Shown here one piece after another: positions 36,185 to 48,929 of a DNA stretch of 64,000 bases (its first letter is position 1; the number at the start of each line of letters is the position of its first letter). The notes below the pieces were generated by a model that did no database searches, was not told the origin of the DNA, and saw nothing but the letters and a program-made list of their open reading frames with translations. Source of the DNA: Eonycteris spelaea. Taxonomy: Eukaryota > Chordata > Mammalia > Chiroptera > Pteropodidae. The position numbers were made by a program, and so were the translations under genes. The stretch is from positions 3,100,001 through 3,164,000 of the forward strand of contig PUFA01000116.1 in the NCBI GenBank assembly GCA_003508835.1. Direction: 5' to 3'.

Positions 36185-36400
36185 TGGAAACAAAAGGTTG
36201 GTGCCACTGAGGGAGCCCCAGAGGGTGGGGGCGGCCACGCAGGGCGCTGGAGTCTGAACAGGGTGAGGAGGCGCCTCCGTGTGGAAACGGCCTGACATGG
36301 GACGGGAGAGGCTGACCAAGGTTCAGAGTGGCAGTGTGTTTGCAGGGCAGGGCTGCCAGGCGTGGAGCGTCAGAGCCTGAGTGAGGTGTGGGAGAACACA
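36185..36400. other. GC-rich, CpG-containing patch
   Basis: About 200 bp rich in G on the plus strand, with roughly ten CpG ('gggggcggccacgcagggcg' and similar), set between the antisense L2 and the HAL1/L1M-like block. It may be the 5' part of the latter, or unrelated. No exon structure is seen. Confidence 0.5.
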
Positions 36401-37740
36401 GTGGAGGAGATGTAGCAGTACTTATAGGAAACTGGTTACAAACTGGGGATTCAGTATAAAATTAAGTAAAATGAAGACAAGAGCAGCCAGAGTTCTTCCA
36501 CTTGGAGAAAGGCAGTACAGTTACGGAAAAGCTGCAAAATAGAATAAACCTATGATGTCAGAATATGAATTCATGGTTTTCCATACATAAAAATGTACAC
36601 AGAACGGAATATTGACTAAATGTGTCTATCTGTCGACCTTCCTACATTATTTCCTTACCTACCTACCATACACATCCATGCATGTATTCCCTCTCTCTGT
36701 TCATCGAGAGGATCTGGGAACAGTGACATCACAATAGTAATGAGTACATTTAGCACCCAGACTGTGGCTTCTAGAAATCATCCCCACTGAAAGAAATAAG
36801 TACTGCTGGAAGAAAAGGCTGATTCTAGTCTGGGGCAAATAAAGTGCAAGATGATCTTGGAACATCTATTTGTGGCAGAAAGCAGAAAAACGCTCAAAAC
36901 ATAATGGGGTCATTATCAAAGGGCCTGGACACCAGCCTGAAAGGGCTCCCACTGGCCAAATATGGGACAACATGAACATCAAGGTAAAAGAAATTAAAGC
37001 AATAGATTTTAACTCATTAAACCAGGAAACTATTACCCTATACTGATAGAGTAAATAAATAAATGAAAGGTTTTATAAAGAGAGGCCATCTACAAGTTTT
37101 GAAGAACCTTCACAAAATAAAAGAAAAAAAATATTTTCACATTGGAGAAGCCTGGTAGATACCACCTTAACCAAATGATCAAGAGAATAATCTGAAATTG
37201 TACATCACTATATACTGACACAGCATCTCCTTAGTGATATTTCTACGAAAGATGCATAATTTGAACCAAAACATGAAAAAACACTAGACAAACTTTAACT
37301 GAAGGAACTTCTATGAAATAAATGGCCACTAATCTTTAAAATGTCAAAGTCCTTAAAGTCAAGGAAAGACTGAGGAAATCTTTCAGACTGAAGGAAACCC
37401 AAAATGAATCAAATTAAATTTAACGTGTAACTCTGAACTGGATGGTTTTGCTTTAAAGGGTGCACTGGGACAGCTGGTGAAACTCGAATGGGATTTGAGT
37501 ATTAGAAGGAAGTAATAAAATAATGACATTTAAAAAAATTATTTTGATGGTTATATTATTGTTATGCAGGAGAATGTCCTTGTTCGTGGAAAGCAAACAC
37601 TGAAATACTCCGGAATGATGGGACATCAGGTTGTCAATTTCCTTTTGAATGACTTAGAAAAAAATGTTTATTCTTCTTTCTTACAGCTTTTCTATAAACT
37701 TGCAATTGTTTTAAAATGAAATAAAAGATTAGATTTCTTA
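36401..37740 (+). mobile_element. HAL1/L1M-type LINE 3' region, sense, very old
   Basis: The terminal block 'gggacagctggtgaaactcg', 'aatgggatttgagtattaga', 'ttatgcaggagaatgtcctt', 'acagcttttctataaacttg' and 'caattgttttaaaatgaaat' is the familiar 3' UTR of old HAL1/L1M-type elements. Upstream, 'ttaaaatgtcaaagtcctta' and 'aaggaaagactgaggaaatc' fit the same family. Its 5' limit is uncertain. Confidence 0.55.
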
Positions 37741-38044
37741 TTTAGCATTATGTTTTACTGTAGAAATCTCATAGTATTTATCATACTAATTTGTGTTTTG
37801 TATTTCCAAGAAAGAAATATAGTATGCAATATTTCCTACAGGTTTTTTTAAACAAAGCATCTCATGGAAAAGAGAAGTATTTAAAAACAATGTTTTCATT
37901 AAAAATTATAAACAAAAATAAAAATACCAAAAATCGAAGTGAATATAGCAACTAATTATTATGTAAATAGTAGTACATGTGATCAAGACTAATAGTCTTT
38001 TAATCAAAACAGCTGATTGAAGAAAACTATTAAAAATTTTACAT

Positions 38045-38815
38045 ATATTAAAGAACAAGTATTGGCGAGGATGTGAAGAAAAGGGAACCCTCATAGACTG
38101 TTGGCGGTGTTGCAAATTGGTACAGCTGCTATGGAAAACGCTCCAGAGGCTCCTCAAAAAATTAAAAATAAATGTACCCTTTGACCCAGCAATTGCATTT
38201 GTGGGTATTTATCCAAACAAAACCAAAACAATAATTCATAAAGATCTGTGCATCCCTATGTTCATGGCAGCACAACTTATGATAGCCAAGATATGGAAGC
38301 AACCTAAATGCCCATCAACAGACGACTGGATAAAGAAGTTACAGTTCATATATACAATGAAATATTACTTGGATATTAAAACAAATGAAATTCTACCATT
38401 TGCAATTACATAGATGGACCTAGAGGTTATCATGCTGAGTGAAATAAGTCAGACCAAGAAAGATAACTACCATATGATTTCATTTATATGTAGAATCTAA
38501 GGACAAAAAAAATCAACTAATCAAAAACAGACTCACAAAAATAGAGGACAATCTGGTGACGGACAGAGGGGAAGGGTGTTGGGGATGGGAGAAAGTAGTG
38601 AAGGGTGAAAGAAGGACAGATTAGCAGTTGACAGATGGTCACGGGGATGGGGAGTATGACACAGGGAATGTAGCCAGCATTACTGTAATGGCTAGGTGGA
38701 GAGCTAGAGGAGAGAAAGAACCATCAGGGGGATCGCTTTATAAACTATATAAATGTCTAACCAATGTGTACTGTATACTTGAAACTAATAATAAAACCAA
38801 ATTTTAAAAAATTAT
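38045..38815 (+). mobile_element. LINE-1 3' end (ORF2 C-terminus plus 3' UTR), 5' truncated, sense
   Basis: It begins with 'aacaagtattggcgaggatg' and proceeds through 'gcaaattggtacagctgcta', 'tttgacccagcaattgcatt', 'gcccatcaacagacgactgg', 'gaaataagtcagaccaagaa' and a G-rich 3' UTR, to 'ctaaccaatgtgtactgtat' and an A-rich end. The ORF2 frame is open for nearly 100 codons (38117-38413), so it is relatively young. The same 3' UTR is shared with the copy at 50404. A possible AT-rich target duplication (about 38036-38050 against 38810-38824) is not convincing. Confidence 0.9.
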
Positions 38816-40999
38816 ATATTAAATATTTTATCTAACTTAAAACATAAATTTTCATTAATTCACCAATATTTTTAGATAGAACACTTTTTTTTTAAATGCG
38901 GCTACTAGTTAGAGCTGTATGATCTTTTAAAAATTGGTTATACGTGTGTGTATGTGTATAATAATTTCTTTAGAGTAAAATAGACAATCATTAAGCTGCT
39001 TTATTTTTTCTATTTTAATGCTTTTTTGGTCCTATTTTACAGTTGAATCACCACAATAATTCACAATAAGTTTTGATAATTCTTAATTGGGGATCTTTAC
39101 AAATTTGTAAGGGAGGTATTTTCTGTGGAATAAAACTTTTTCTATATGTCACATTTTATAGGATTATGTAAGATTTAAATAAATCGTAGCATTAAATTAG
39201 CAAGTCAAGATGACATCAAAGGTAAGAGAACGGACACTGCGAATCTTGGTGAGCAGCGGGGCTGGGGCAGCAGTGGCTTCGCGAGGTGACTAAAGGCAGT
39301 CCGCCCATCCAGCCTGTGTCCCGTCATGGACATAGGCGGCCTATTTTCAGAAGGGAATGGGATGTTTCTTCATTCAGCCAAATAAGCTGTAAAAGGGTGT
39401 TCTCTGAGGGAGGCCTACACAGATTTTACGATGGAAAGCATCTCTGAAAATATAATGAGCAACTTTATTGAAGGAATATATAAAATTTCTTTTAACTTGG
39501 TTCATTTTCTTTGGTCAGTGATCTGAAAGGTCAAATGTCCAGCTGTAGATTGGATCACAACACAGCCTGGTTTGTTCATCAGTATAGAAATAAAGTATTT
39601 TTCTTAATTCTGAGCTCTTAGTAACGTTAAAATTGAATCAGAGTGGCCGCATGGCATGCTTTGGTTTGCCTGTCAATTATGGATCATATAATAATGGAGG
39701 TAATTTCAACATTTATGCTTCAGAGAAATGAAAAAATGAAAGCTTAAATCCTTTTCATATCTTGAATATAAAATAAGCTCAGGGAGAGGTTAAGAAGCAA
39801 CATATTTCTTCAAAAGCATGTTCTTTATTTACTATTTGGTGAATATGTGGATCAAGAGAATCATTTATACAAATGCATGTCAATATTAGAAAAAATGTTT
39901 GTAAAGAATGTATTAGTAATTATATTTTTCACATAAAGCTTGGTAACTTATAGGTGGAGGCATTACTAAGTCTCCATCACCATTTTAGGAGGATTTACAT
40001 TTAATATTTAGGAAGAAGTTTTGAAAGTACAGAATGTAAAGCATTACAAGCCAAGGATTAGATGTTCCATTATTTTTTTTAAACACGAATAGCATTTATT
40101 TTGATTTTATCTTATTGGGTTTTCGGTTCTAACCTGCATTCATTTACATCAGCAGAATAGATAAAAATAATCTACCTTAACAAATTTAATATGATGTCTT
40201 TGTCTATAGAGACAAGAATATATTTTAAATGTAATGGTGAGTGTGAAAGTATTGATTACTACCCAGGAGTTCCTGCTAAGCCTGAGTAAACCATTGTCCA
40301 CAAATGTAATTCCTTAACCCAACATGATAAAATATGGATAACTTTTTCCATTTGGTTCATTTGAAACCTGTTGCTGCACACTAATATTTATGTATACCAA
40401 CTGAAACACTTTATAAGCTAAGAGTCTAGAGGTTTTGTTTTGACTTGTGTAAACACTTTTTTTGTCAGTCAGAGTTTTTATTGTGGCTCACAGAGTGATA
40501 ACAATGGGTTTCCAAATGGACCACCCACCAGCTCAACTGTCAAATTTTAAAATGTTTCCACTGATCCAAAACCAGTTTTCAAACAGTTGAGTTAAAAGTT
40601 AGACTATAATGAATTTAATTTTAGTGGCAATTTTTTAAAAAAGCATTTAAATCAAGCTGTTTCCTGTGCTTGAGCAAACCTCTGAATCCCAGTTCACAAA
40701 TGAATGAGTTCATTTACAAACTGGAGTTGCTATAGGTCCTATTAGGCATAGGGAAAAGAATAAATTTTGTGCTCCCTAAATGCGCTAAATTCAATCAGAG
40801 TAATGTTTTTCCCAGGGTTATATTTGCATAGTAGGATTTAAGAGGCTTAATTAGTCTCTTTTCTAACTCAGAATAAATTTTACTTCCATTTCTTGATGGA
40901 AATTTTTCATTTTAAATTTACTAAAAGTATATGATTAGAAATTTATTTAGCTAAACAGTACCTTCTCTGTAAATGTGAATGCTCCTGGGAGGGTGAAGG
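38816..40999. other. Unique AT-rich DNA with a small CpG-richer patch
   Basis: Nothing recognised. About 39225-39345 holds around eight CpG in 120 bp, against almost none in the flanks. Confidence 0.45.
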
Positions 41000-41580
41000 G
41001 GCCTCTCGCATCTCCACGGCCCCGCACCCAGCCTTCTCCTCTGTTATCAAGATCAACTGCCCCTGCTTCCAGGCCGGCTCCTAGGTACTGCATCCTGCCT
41101 GCCCCCATCTGCTCAAGGAAATTTCTTCAGCAGTTTCATCCTTTAACCTGCATTATCAACTGTTTTCCTCTCTGCTGATTTATTACCCAAATACAATTTT
41201 TCCACTAAAAAGAAATAGCTTAAACATGCCTCCCTGACCAATTATTGCTCCATTTCTCTGCTCCCTTTTCAGCAAAACTCAGTTAAAATAACAATGACCA
41301 CGACCTATGCTTGCTAATTTCAATTATTTTTCTTTCATTCTTACTTGAAACTACCCCAAACAGGCACATGAAAACATCTCTTACCCTGGTCACCTAGGAA
41401 TTGGCTATTGCTAAACCTAGTGGTCATTTTTCAGTCCTCATTTTATATGACCCTCAGCAGCATTTGACCTAATTGGTCACCCAAGTTCCTTGAAACCGTT
41501 TTATCAGTAAGCATCCAGAATATTAACCCTGAGCCATTCCTTCCTCGTCTACTTTCTACTTCCTCTTTATCTCACCAACC
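41000..41580 (+). mobile_element. L2 LINE, sense, ORF2 3' region
   Basis: 'ctcaaggaaatttcttcagc', 'catttctctgctcccttttc', 'agcaaaactcagttaaaata', 'aacctagtggtcatttttca', 'gtcctcattttatatgaccc' and 'cagcagcatttgacctaatt' match L2 ORF text in order. It is one of the longer L2 fossils here, with frames interrupted. Confidence 0.8.
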
Positions 41581-43149
41581 ACTTGCTATCAGAATACAAA
41601 TGGTTATTAAACCAAGATCTCCAACAAATTATTTTACTAAGGCTGATTAAGAAGAAGAAAAAGGATTTCTTAGAGCAAGAAGTAGAAAGTTTCCTCTTGG
41701 TCAATAAGGGCTTGATTAGCTTGTGACTTGCACAACATCCATATGGAGGGTTTATCATGGTAGTTGTGTTAAATACATTATTTCTAATCTTAACAAGAAT
41801 ATTAAAAAGAAGGGATAATCATACTTTATCTGATAAGGCCAATGAAGCTTTGAAAATTAACTAAGAAGCTAAGTGGTGATATTAGGATTCAAATTGTTGT
41901 TAGAATGACTACCTGTATGCCCATCCTGTTGTTCAAAGCATCAATAATCCCTGGAGTTTTTTTCCTAAGGAATTCTTTGAGGTAAAAGGAATGCCAGCCT
42001 CTAACACTGAAATACTACAAGGATGCAGATATAACCAAGGAAAGCATTCCCAAAGCTGTTTCATTTTAAAGCTGGACATAAAGTTAAAGCCAATTTAGTA
42101 TGCTCTTAAAAAGTTTCAGATAGTGTCAATGAGCAAGATGATAGAATGCAGCACAGGAAGTGGGTCATTCCAGCATTTCCTGCTAATCTATACTGAGAGA
42201 GAAGGTCGAATTACAAAAGGTTCTTTAAACGTAATTAAAAACAAGAATCACATTGTTTAGATGACAGAACATTTATCCCTACAACCAGGAGGACAAGTAA
42301 TTTTTCACTAGGTATTATGTTAATTCCTAGCACATTTCTGAGTAGTAAGATAATAATTTAGTAAAACAAATAATCAATCATGTTAAAAATATTTAGAACC
42401 ACAAGGCAAAGAGAGACCCAGAAAACATTTCCACTTAATTACAGGACAGTGTGTATGGGAAGTTCTCTACCTTCACACGTTGCAGTAAGAAAACTGAATT
42501 TGTAATTGGCAGTTGTACTTCATAGTGAACAATATGGCACTGTATTTATTTCTATAATTATTTTACACCTTTTAAATTGTAGCTTCTATTTGCAAGGCCT
42601 TAGGACATGGTAAGCACAGCCAAGATTACTGATGTTCCATTGTTTAAGATGTTTTACTTAACTCCAAGTAAATTAATTCAAATCGATAAATCTCAATGAA
42701 GATATATCAAAAGGCCTACCTGTGCTTGCAACATACCAGGCAATGGTGGGAGATTTTAAAAACATATATCAGATAGAGTTGTTACCACATTTGAAAAATT
42801 ATTACAGAGCTCGGCAAGAGAGATCAGAAAATAAACCTTAGTCACTCAAAACTCAAACAAGAAAACTTCTGGTTTTAAAAACAAATAGGAGTAATTTGGC
42901 ATGACTGTATATATTACAAATTTTTGAGAAACAGATAAGGTCATACAAATTCAAACACAAATTCAGACTTCACCTATTCTACACTTTCTAGGAATATTAA
43001 AGGAGTCATTTCTAATTAAAAATTTCTAATGAGAGATTCCTTAATAATATTTGATTTCTTTGAAAAAATAAAATAGTAGTTAAATTATGCTAGTGTTATA
43101 TTCAAGAATGGAAAAAAGGGTAATAGTATTTTATTAAACCATCCCCTAC
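41581..43149. other. Unique AT-rich DNA
   Basis: Nothing recognised with confidence. Confidence 0.45.
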
Positions 43150-43335
43150 AGGTCAGCAAACCTTTCAGACAGTATTTTAGGCTTTGTGGCCACACTCAAT
43201 TCTGCTGTGTGTCCCAATAAAACATTTGTGAACACCAAAATTTGAATTTCATGTAATTTTTTCATGTATCACAAAATACTGTTTTCATTTTTTTTCAACT
43301 ATTAAAAAATGTAAAACCATATTTTAAAAAATTGG
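43150..43335. mobile_element. hAT-type nonautonomous fossil ('gtcggcaaac' family)
   Basis: 'caggtcagcaaacctttcag', 'attttaggctttgtggccac', 'tcccaataaaacatttgtga' and 'tatcacaaaatactgttttc' follow a well-known mammalian hAT MITE family whose ends read 'ggtcggcaaactttttctg'. The exact family name is not certain from memory. Confidence 0.65.
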
Positions 43336-43459
43336 TATTCAGAAGCAGGTGGCTGTCAACCTGATCAAAACTGTTTTCTTGATTCCAATCACAAAATACC
43401 TCTCATATTTTTATACACATAACCAAACTATTCCTCAGGGACAGAGTAATTGCAACTAA

Positions 43460-43690
43460 TATTTAGTTCTTATATGCCAAACACTGTTCAATATTCTTGC
43501 TGACCTTTATAAGCATAGTCATGCCCACCCCTGCATGTTGGGGATATTGTCACTTCCATTTTATAAGGGAACCAAGGCAGACTGGCTGAGTAACTTGCTC
43601 AGAGTAACAGCTTTCTTAAATGGCAGAGCTGGCATCAAACTTGGAGCCTGTGCTGTTAGCCACTGCTCCTTGTTACCTTTCTGCTGTTTC
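43460..43690 (-). repeat. MIR SINE, antisense
   Basis: 'gttggggatattgtcacttc', 'cattttataagggaaccaag', 'gagtaacttgctcagagtaa', 'aaatggcagagctggcatca' and 'cttggagcctgtgctgttag' match antisense MIR in order. It is fairly well preserved. Confidence 0.85.
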
Positions 43691-43790
43691 CAGCCACAGA
43701 ACAGGAAACTGTGAACTATTTAAACTTCTTAAAATTCTTAAGAATGAGGTAAAGGTAAATGCAAACTGCTCAAAGTTAGATGTTTAAGGG

Positions 43791-43813
43791 TTTTTATTTT
43801 ATTTTATTTTTTG
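43791..43813. repeat. (TTTTA)n short tract
   Basis: Four to five TTTTA-like units. Confidence 0.8.
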
Positions 43814-45895
43814 CAATTAGCGTATTTAAGACATGGTGTATCATAATTTAGGGAAAAACAGTTATTTGTGACAAAATGTATTGCTGATTCTTGTCAAAAA
43901 TATTAACATGATTTCCTTGGGTTATGAAGTCCTAAGTGTCTTGGAGAGTTTACTCATCTGACATCCTGATGCCAAAGAAACTTCACCTAAATATGTACTA
44001 AGAAATTGAGTATTTATTTTACTGAGTCATCTCTTAATAGACACATTGTTTTTTTTTCCTATGTAAGAACTGTTTTAATATTTAAATTAGGCACAATCTG
44101 TTTTAATTCTTTGTTTTTAATGCAGTGTGATAAAATTAATCACTCTGGTATTTATTTCCCAAACTCCCTTCTTAGACGAACTGAGCACATCTCTTAAGAA
44201 ATGAATTATATATCCATTTGTATATGGATGGGGGGAGGGCAGCAGTATTATTCAATTTGGTAATTACCTATCACTTTAGTAATACTATTCTTTGGACAGT
44301 ATTATGCGATTTCTTGTGAGATTAATCCATTAAATGAAGTTTTATCTTTAATGGTCTTGATAGATTAAAATAATTTATTTCCCTTAATGTGACTTAATTT
44401 AAACTGTTCATTAGCAGGAATATGCCATTATTTTTCAAATCATAATATTTTTGTAATGGAGTTGTGCTTACTCTTTTGTAGAATTACAGTCATTATACCT
44501 TTCAGAATTATCCATATAGTTTTTGCAGATATTAGATATGTGTATATGTATGTTTATAATAACTATCATAAAATGGCCAGATTTATGATTTTAAGTCCAA
44601 GCCCAGAATATATATGGTCTCTTTACCTTTTAATGTTTTTATTTAATCTTCTTTCATCTAGGTCTTTCAGATAATCATGAGGAAATGCAAGTAGAACAAT
44701 TCACAATAATTTCGGTAAGGTCTTCTCTACTGGACAATACATCTTTCTCTGGAGATTTTCAACTCTCGCAAACTTACCTAATTAAAAACTCTTGCCTGAC
44801 CTTTATGTTCTTATTGAAGTTGAAGTTGGTAAAAAAGAGGGATATTAATCGAATCTGGAACAAAAGCCATTACAAAAATGTAGACTTGGAATTCTGTCTG
44901 GATACGAAATTGGAACAAAATAATGACAATTTGAAAAAACATACAAAGCAGTACTGACAGAAGACAGAAGAATGTTAGCAGGGATGGAGAGACCCGGGAA
45001 ACTCCTCCTGGGGACCTGCACTACCTCTGCACACACCCAGAGACAGTGAGTCCCCAGGGCAAACAATTCCATGCCAAGAAAACACTTTCTTTATCAGACA
45101 ACTAATATGTGGCATAATCACTCTGCAAAGGACAGTAATATGCTCAAATAATTTCGGTAAAGTACTGACTGCTTGTAAAAGATTGGTTCTCCCACAGTAA
45201 CCTGTGGCACCCATCTTGATAATGAACCAGATAACGGGTGTTATTTTTTGAAGGATAGACTCAAATTAAACCCCTATGTTCAGAAAAAAGCAACTGTATT
45301 CTTCCATTATTGTGGACATTGTGAAAACATCTTTGTTTTTATGGCTTTTAAGTTAATAAGACCTCTAAGATAGTCACCTGGTTATTGAAACACGTTGTCA
45401 TGAAAATTCTCTTTGTTTTACAGATTATAGCATTTATTTTAAAAGTAACTATAACTAGAACGTAGAATGGTATCACTGGGCAATGTAATATTTTAGGGCA
45501 TTGATTCCTAATGTTACAATAAGCTAGGAATCTTATAAAGCTGTTATTCTCCAGGTTTTTAACATATTACTTTAACTGAGACTCATTTTTTTATTCAGAG
45601 CCTCATTTTATAAACGTTATTTTAACACAATGTCTGCAATACCTCATTTTGCATTTAGAAAAACTTTAGTTTCATTATTAAGTTGGAATTGTATAGAAAT
45701 ACGCTGCATGTTATAAAAATGTAGGTCTATATTATACTCTTACAAATTCAATTTTTTCATTTAACTAATATAGTGAATATTTTTTCATATCATTGAAACA
45801 TGATTTCTCATGCATTGCAAAGATGTTTAGTGGCTGCACAGACTCCCGTCATATGAACATTACTGACATTTGGATCGTTGGCCTTTTGTTCTGTG
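43814..45895. other. Unique AT-rich DNA
   Basis: No gene or confident repeat. Plus frames of 60-90 codons (44006-44957) are typical of AT-rich sequence, with no recognisable domain. Confidence 0.45.
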
Positions 45896-45899
45896 ATAT

Positions 45900-46325
45900 C
45901 AGCATTTCTGTCGGCAGCTCAGGAACACCACTCCCACACGTACGTTCTCGCCGTCATGATAGGGCTGGAAGTCCAGGAACTGTGTTTCCCAGAACCCCTG
46001 ACAGCTTTCCATAGTAGATTTTGCCAATTAGAATAATTTGAGCAGAATTTCGAAAGTGGAGAGTGGAAGTTATCATCGCTCTGGTGTCTGCAGTCGGCAG
46101 GTATCAACCCACTTCCTTGATGCCAGCAGGAATGTCACTGGTAGCATTTTCTGGTAGCAATTTCAGGTGTTCTGAAGCAAGCAGCAATTCTTACCTTTGT
46201 TCCCTCCAGTTGTTGCAATGATTTCGTGAATCTCTGATTCTCTGTATTGCATTTCATTCTATTAAAATACCTAGAGGGATTTCTGGCCTTCTGACAGAAT
46301 CAATTTATGACTAAAACAGTTAAAA
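45900..46325 (+). repeat. Repeat-like block, family not identified
   Basis: 'actgtgtttcccagaacccc', 'tgacagctttccatagtaga' and the end 'ttaaaatacctagagggatt', 'tctggccttctgacagaatc' resemble a medium-reiterated mammalian repeat I have seen but cannot name. It is probably a decayed LTR or DNA element. Confidence 0.35.
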
Positions 46326-46639
46326 ATAAAGTAACCTAAGTTTTGTTTTTTTCTTATGATTATTTTCATGGATGCATTACCAAAATGACTGGGTGTAGAC
46401 TGCCAAAAGGTTTCTGGACAGTGTGTGGTAGCCTCATTAGCTCTCTCTACAACATATGCAAGTAGCCCTGTCTACATTAGTGGTGGTACGTGTTGCTGCT
46501 GATAAAAGGTAGCTTTCCTGGCTTAACGTTAAAACACGGCAATTTATTTGTGCATTTATTTCATGAGGGAGAGACTGACATTGTTTTCTTCTGCAATTTC
46601 TACTATAAATGTTTTTGAATTGCCTAGTCTTAACATTTT

Positions 46640-46815
46640 TCAATTTTTAAAATAAACTTTTTTTTTAGAACAGTTTTAGATATAAATATATTGTGCACCC
46701 AGTTTCTCCTGTTATTAACATCTTTCTTTTTTTGGCACATTTGTTAACAATTAATGAACCAATATGATATAATATCTTTAAAATCATACTATAGATATTA
46801 TATAATCTGTAAGTT
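46640..46815 (-). mobile_element. Old L1M 3' end, antisense
   Basis: 'tttagaacagttttagatat', 'cacccagtttctcctgttat', 'taacatctttc' and 'aattaatgaaccaatatgat' follow the antisense L1M 3' UTR string 'agaacagttttagatttacag..cacccagtttcccctattgttaacatc..aactaatgaaccaatat'. Confidence 0.6.
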
Positions 46816-47519
46816 CTCAACACTAGGGGCATAACTTCAAATTGGGAAACAATGATTTGTGATTTTTAAAAACCTTTTTTAAGATATAAGATCAATTAAA
46901 AAATTTATGTTCATCAATTTTTCCTATCATAACTTTTGTTTTTCGTATAGAACTGAGTTCCTCAACCTGAGACTTAATATTAAGTTTATTTACTAGTTTC
47001 TTTACACACACATCTTTCACATATTTAGTACTTATTATGTAAAAGTGAATGGAGAATCTAAATTTAGCTTCCCCTTCATAGTAAAAGACATTTTCCAAGG
47101 TGGTATATTGTATAGATAATTTCATTCTATCTGATTTAAACACAACATTCATACAAATATACTGGATTCTAATTATTCCAGTGATAATTTTCTATTTTTG
47201 CTTTAACTCCTAGTTATATTTATTGTATATTTAAATAGACTTTAATGTACATTGGTAGAAGCTGCTCTCTCATTGTTTCTCTTCAAAATAATCTTGATCA
47301 TCTTGATTATTTTTCTCTCAGATTAACTACAAAATCACTTTGGGGGCAAAAATATGTTTGAAATGTTTATTATAATTAAATTGAACATAATTTTTATGGC
47401 AAGTTAAGAACCTCACACCACATATTTCTATAACACAATTTTTCTCCTTAGTTTTTTAAGCCATCTTTTATGTTCTTACATTAGGAAAACAGTCTTTCTT
47501 ATTAATATAGTCTCACATC
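46816..47519. other. Unique AT-rich DNA
   Basis: Nothing recognised. An 86-codon minus frame (46892-47152) has no recognisable domain. Confidence 0.45.
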
Positions 47520-47690
47520 TCCTTCCTATTTCATTTAGCCTCTTGCTCAGGCCTACTTCCAAGTTGGGAAGTGTGCTTTCCCTTCTAATAAAGCATTTCG
47601 TTTCTGCTGTATTCCAGTGTCTTGCTCAATTCTTTGTTCAAGACTGGCCGGGAGAGGATCCCCACTGTAACAACAGTGTTTGTGTTCAGG
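47520..47690 (+). mobile_element. ERV class-I-type LTR 3' end (R/U5), solo fragment
   Basis: 'ttcccttctaataaagcatt' carries the AATAAA. It is followed by 'gtgtcttgctcaattctttg', then 'aagactggccgggagaggat' and 'ccccactgtaac'. This succession resembles the U5 end of gammaretrovirus-like (ERV1, MER4-type) LTRs. Only the end is present, and no viral gene adjoins. Confidence 0.5.
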
Positions 47691-47837
47691 TAACCCTTAT
47701 TTTACTTAATAATAGCCCCCAAACAAAAGAGTAGTGATGCTAGCAATTCAAATATGCCAAAAAGAAGCCATAAAGTTTACATAGGTATAGGAAAAAACAG
47801 TATTATAGGGTTTGGTTCTATCTGAGGTTCCAGACAT

Positions 47838-47850
47838 CCACTAGGGGGCT
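47838..47850 (+). promoter_or_regulatory. CTCF-type core motif, one mismatch
   Basis: CCACTAGGGGGCT fits CCASYAGRKGGCR at 12 of 13 positions (last base T). A weaker opposite-strand match lies at 48665-48677 (plus text CACCACCTTGTGG), facing it. Confidence 0.4.
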
Positions 47851-48925
47851 TGGAATGTATCCCCTGTGGGCAAAGGTTAATGACAGCACTGAGAATGTGC
47901 ATGACACAGATTCAAGATCTCTGAAGAAACCCAAAGGAGTTGTTCAGAGAAGAAAAAAGGCTCTAACTCTCAAAACACTGTCCCACATTCTGGCTGATGA
48001 CAGAAATCACTTAGCTTTAGGCTTTATTCTCCACTGAATGTAAATATCCCTTTGGCAAATCAGGCTTTTAAGCCAGTGTTTTTTCTTTTTTGTTTTTGCT
48101 TCTTAAGACCATCTTTTACTTTCCTAAAATATGTAAATATCAAAACACTATCATAACCCTCAGTTGACAATACTTCAATCATGTAATTGAACACCAGCAA
48201 TTCAAGATTTTGTGGAGCTTTATATTTTATTTACAAAAAAATTAAAAAAAAAAGCTTAAGATTTTTAATCTACCAAAAACTATTATTTTATTGGGTATGC
48301 TTTACTGACTGTCCCATTCTAACCCTCCACACATAGATTCCTATACAGACCCTTCCACACACAGAGAATGTGCCTGATGGAAGACATTCTCCATGAGTCT
48401 GTTGTGTTTCTGCCCTTGCTATGAGCGGAGCACTGACTACCTTTTACTATGGACTTAGTTCTGCAGACTGTAAACACCCTTGGAAGAACAAGGACTCTTC
48501 TTGGGCATCTGCTTAAGAAGAGTCCACGAATGTTCGCTGCCCACTACAACCAGGATTACGTCCCATCTGAAGCAGATGTTGGGCAGGACTGGGGTTTCCT
48601 GAGCGTGGGATTCTTCTAGTGGTGCGGACCCTGCTGTGTATAAAGTCATTTCTGGCCCCTACAGCACCACCTTGTGGAGATCAGGGCACAGAAAAACCTG
48701 TGGAAATACTGATAACTCTGGCCACTGCTATTTCTGTCATAAACAGTCCTCTGTCTCTGACTCAAAAGCTATGTCTTCTGCCTGCATCCATGGAACCGTG
48801 GCTGGTTGACTATTAGCTCATAAGCAGGGTACAGTCCTCGCCCCCTGGACACTGTCCATAAATCTGAGCTTTCATTTATATTTTGTTTTCTACTTTGAGA
48901 ACTGGTATGACTGGGGAGAACAGAA
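47851..48925. other. Unique DNA, nothing recognised
   Basis: No gene, RNA or confident repeat. The GC content rises towards the CpG patch that follows. Confidence 0.45.
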
Positions 48926-48929
48926 GAGA

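Noticed and set aside
38117..38413. 98-codon plus-strand frame
   Set aside because: This is the surviving C-terminal piece of L1 ORF2, not a separate gene.
38032..38826. Target-site duplication around the L1 at 38045
   Set aside because: The similarity is confined to low-complexity AT text with gaps, so it cannot be distinguished from chance.
48838..48850. CTCF-like GCCCCCTGG on the minus strand
   Set aside because: Two core mismatches to the consensus.
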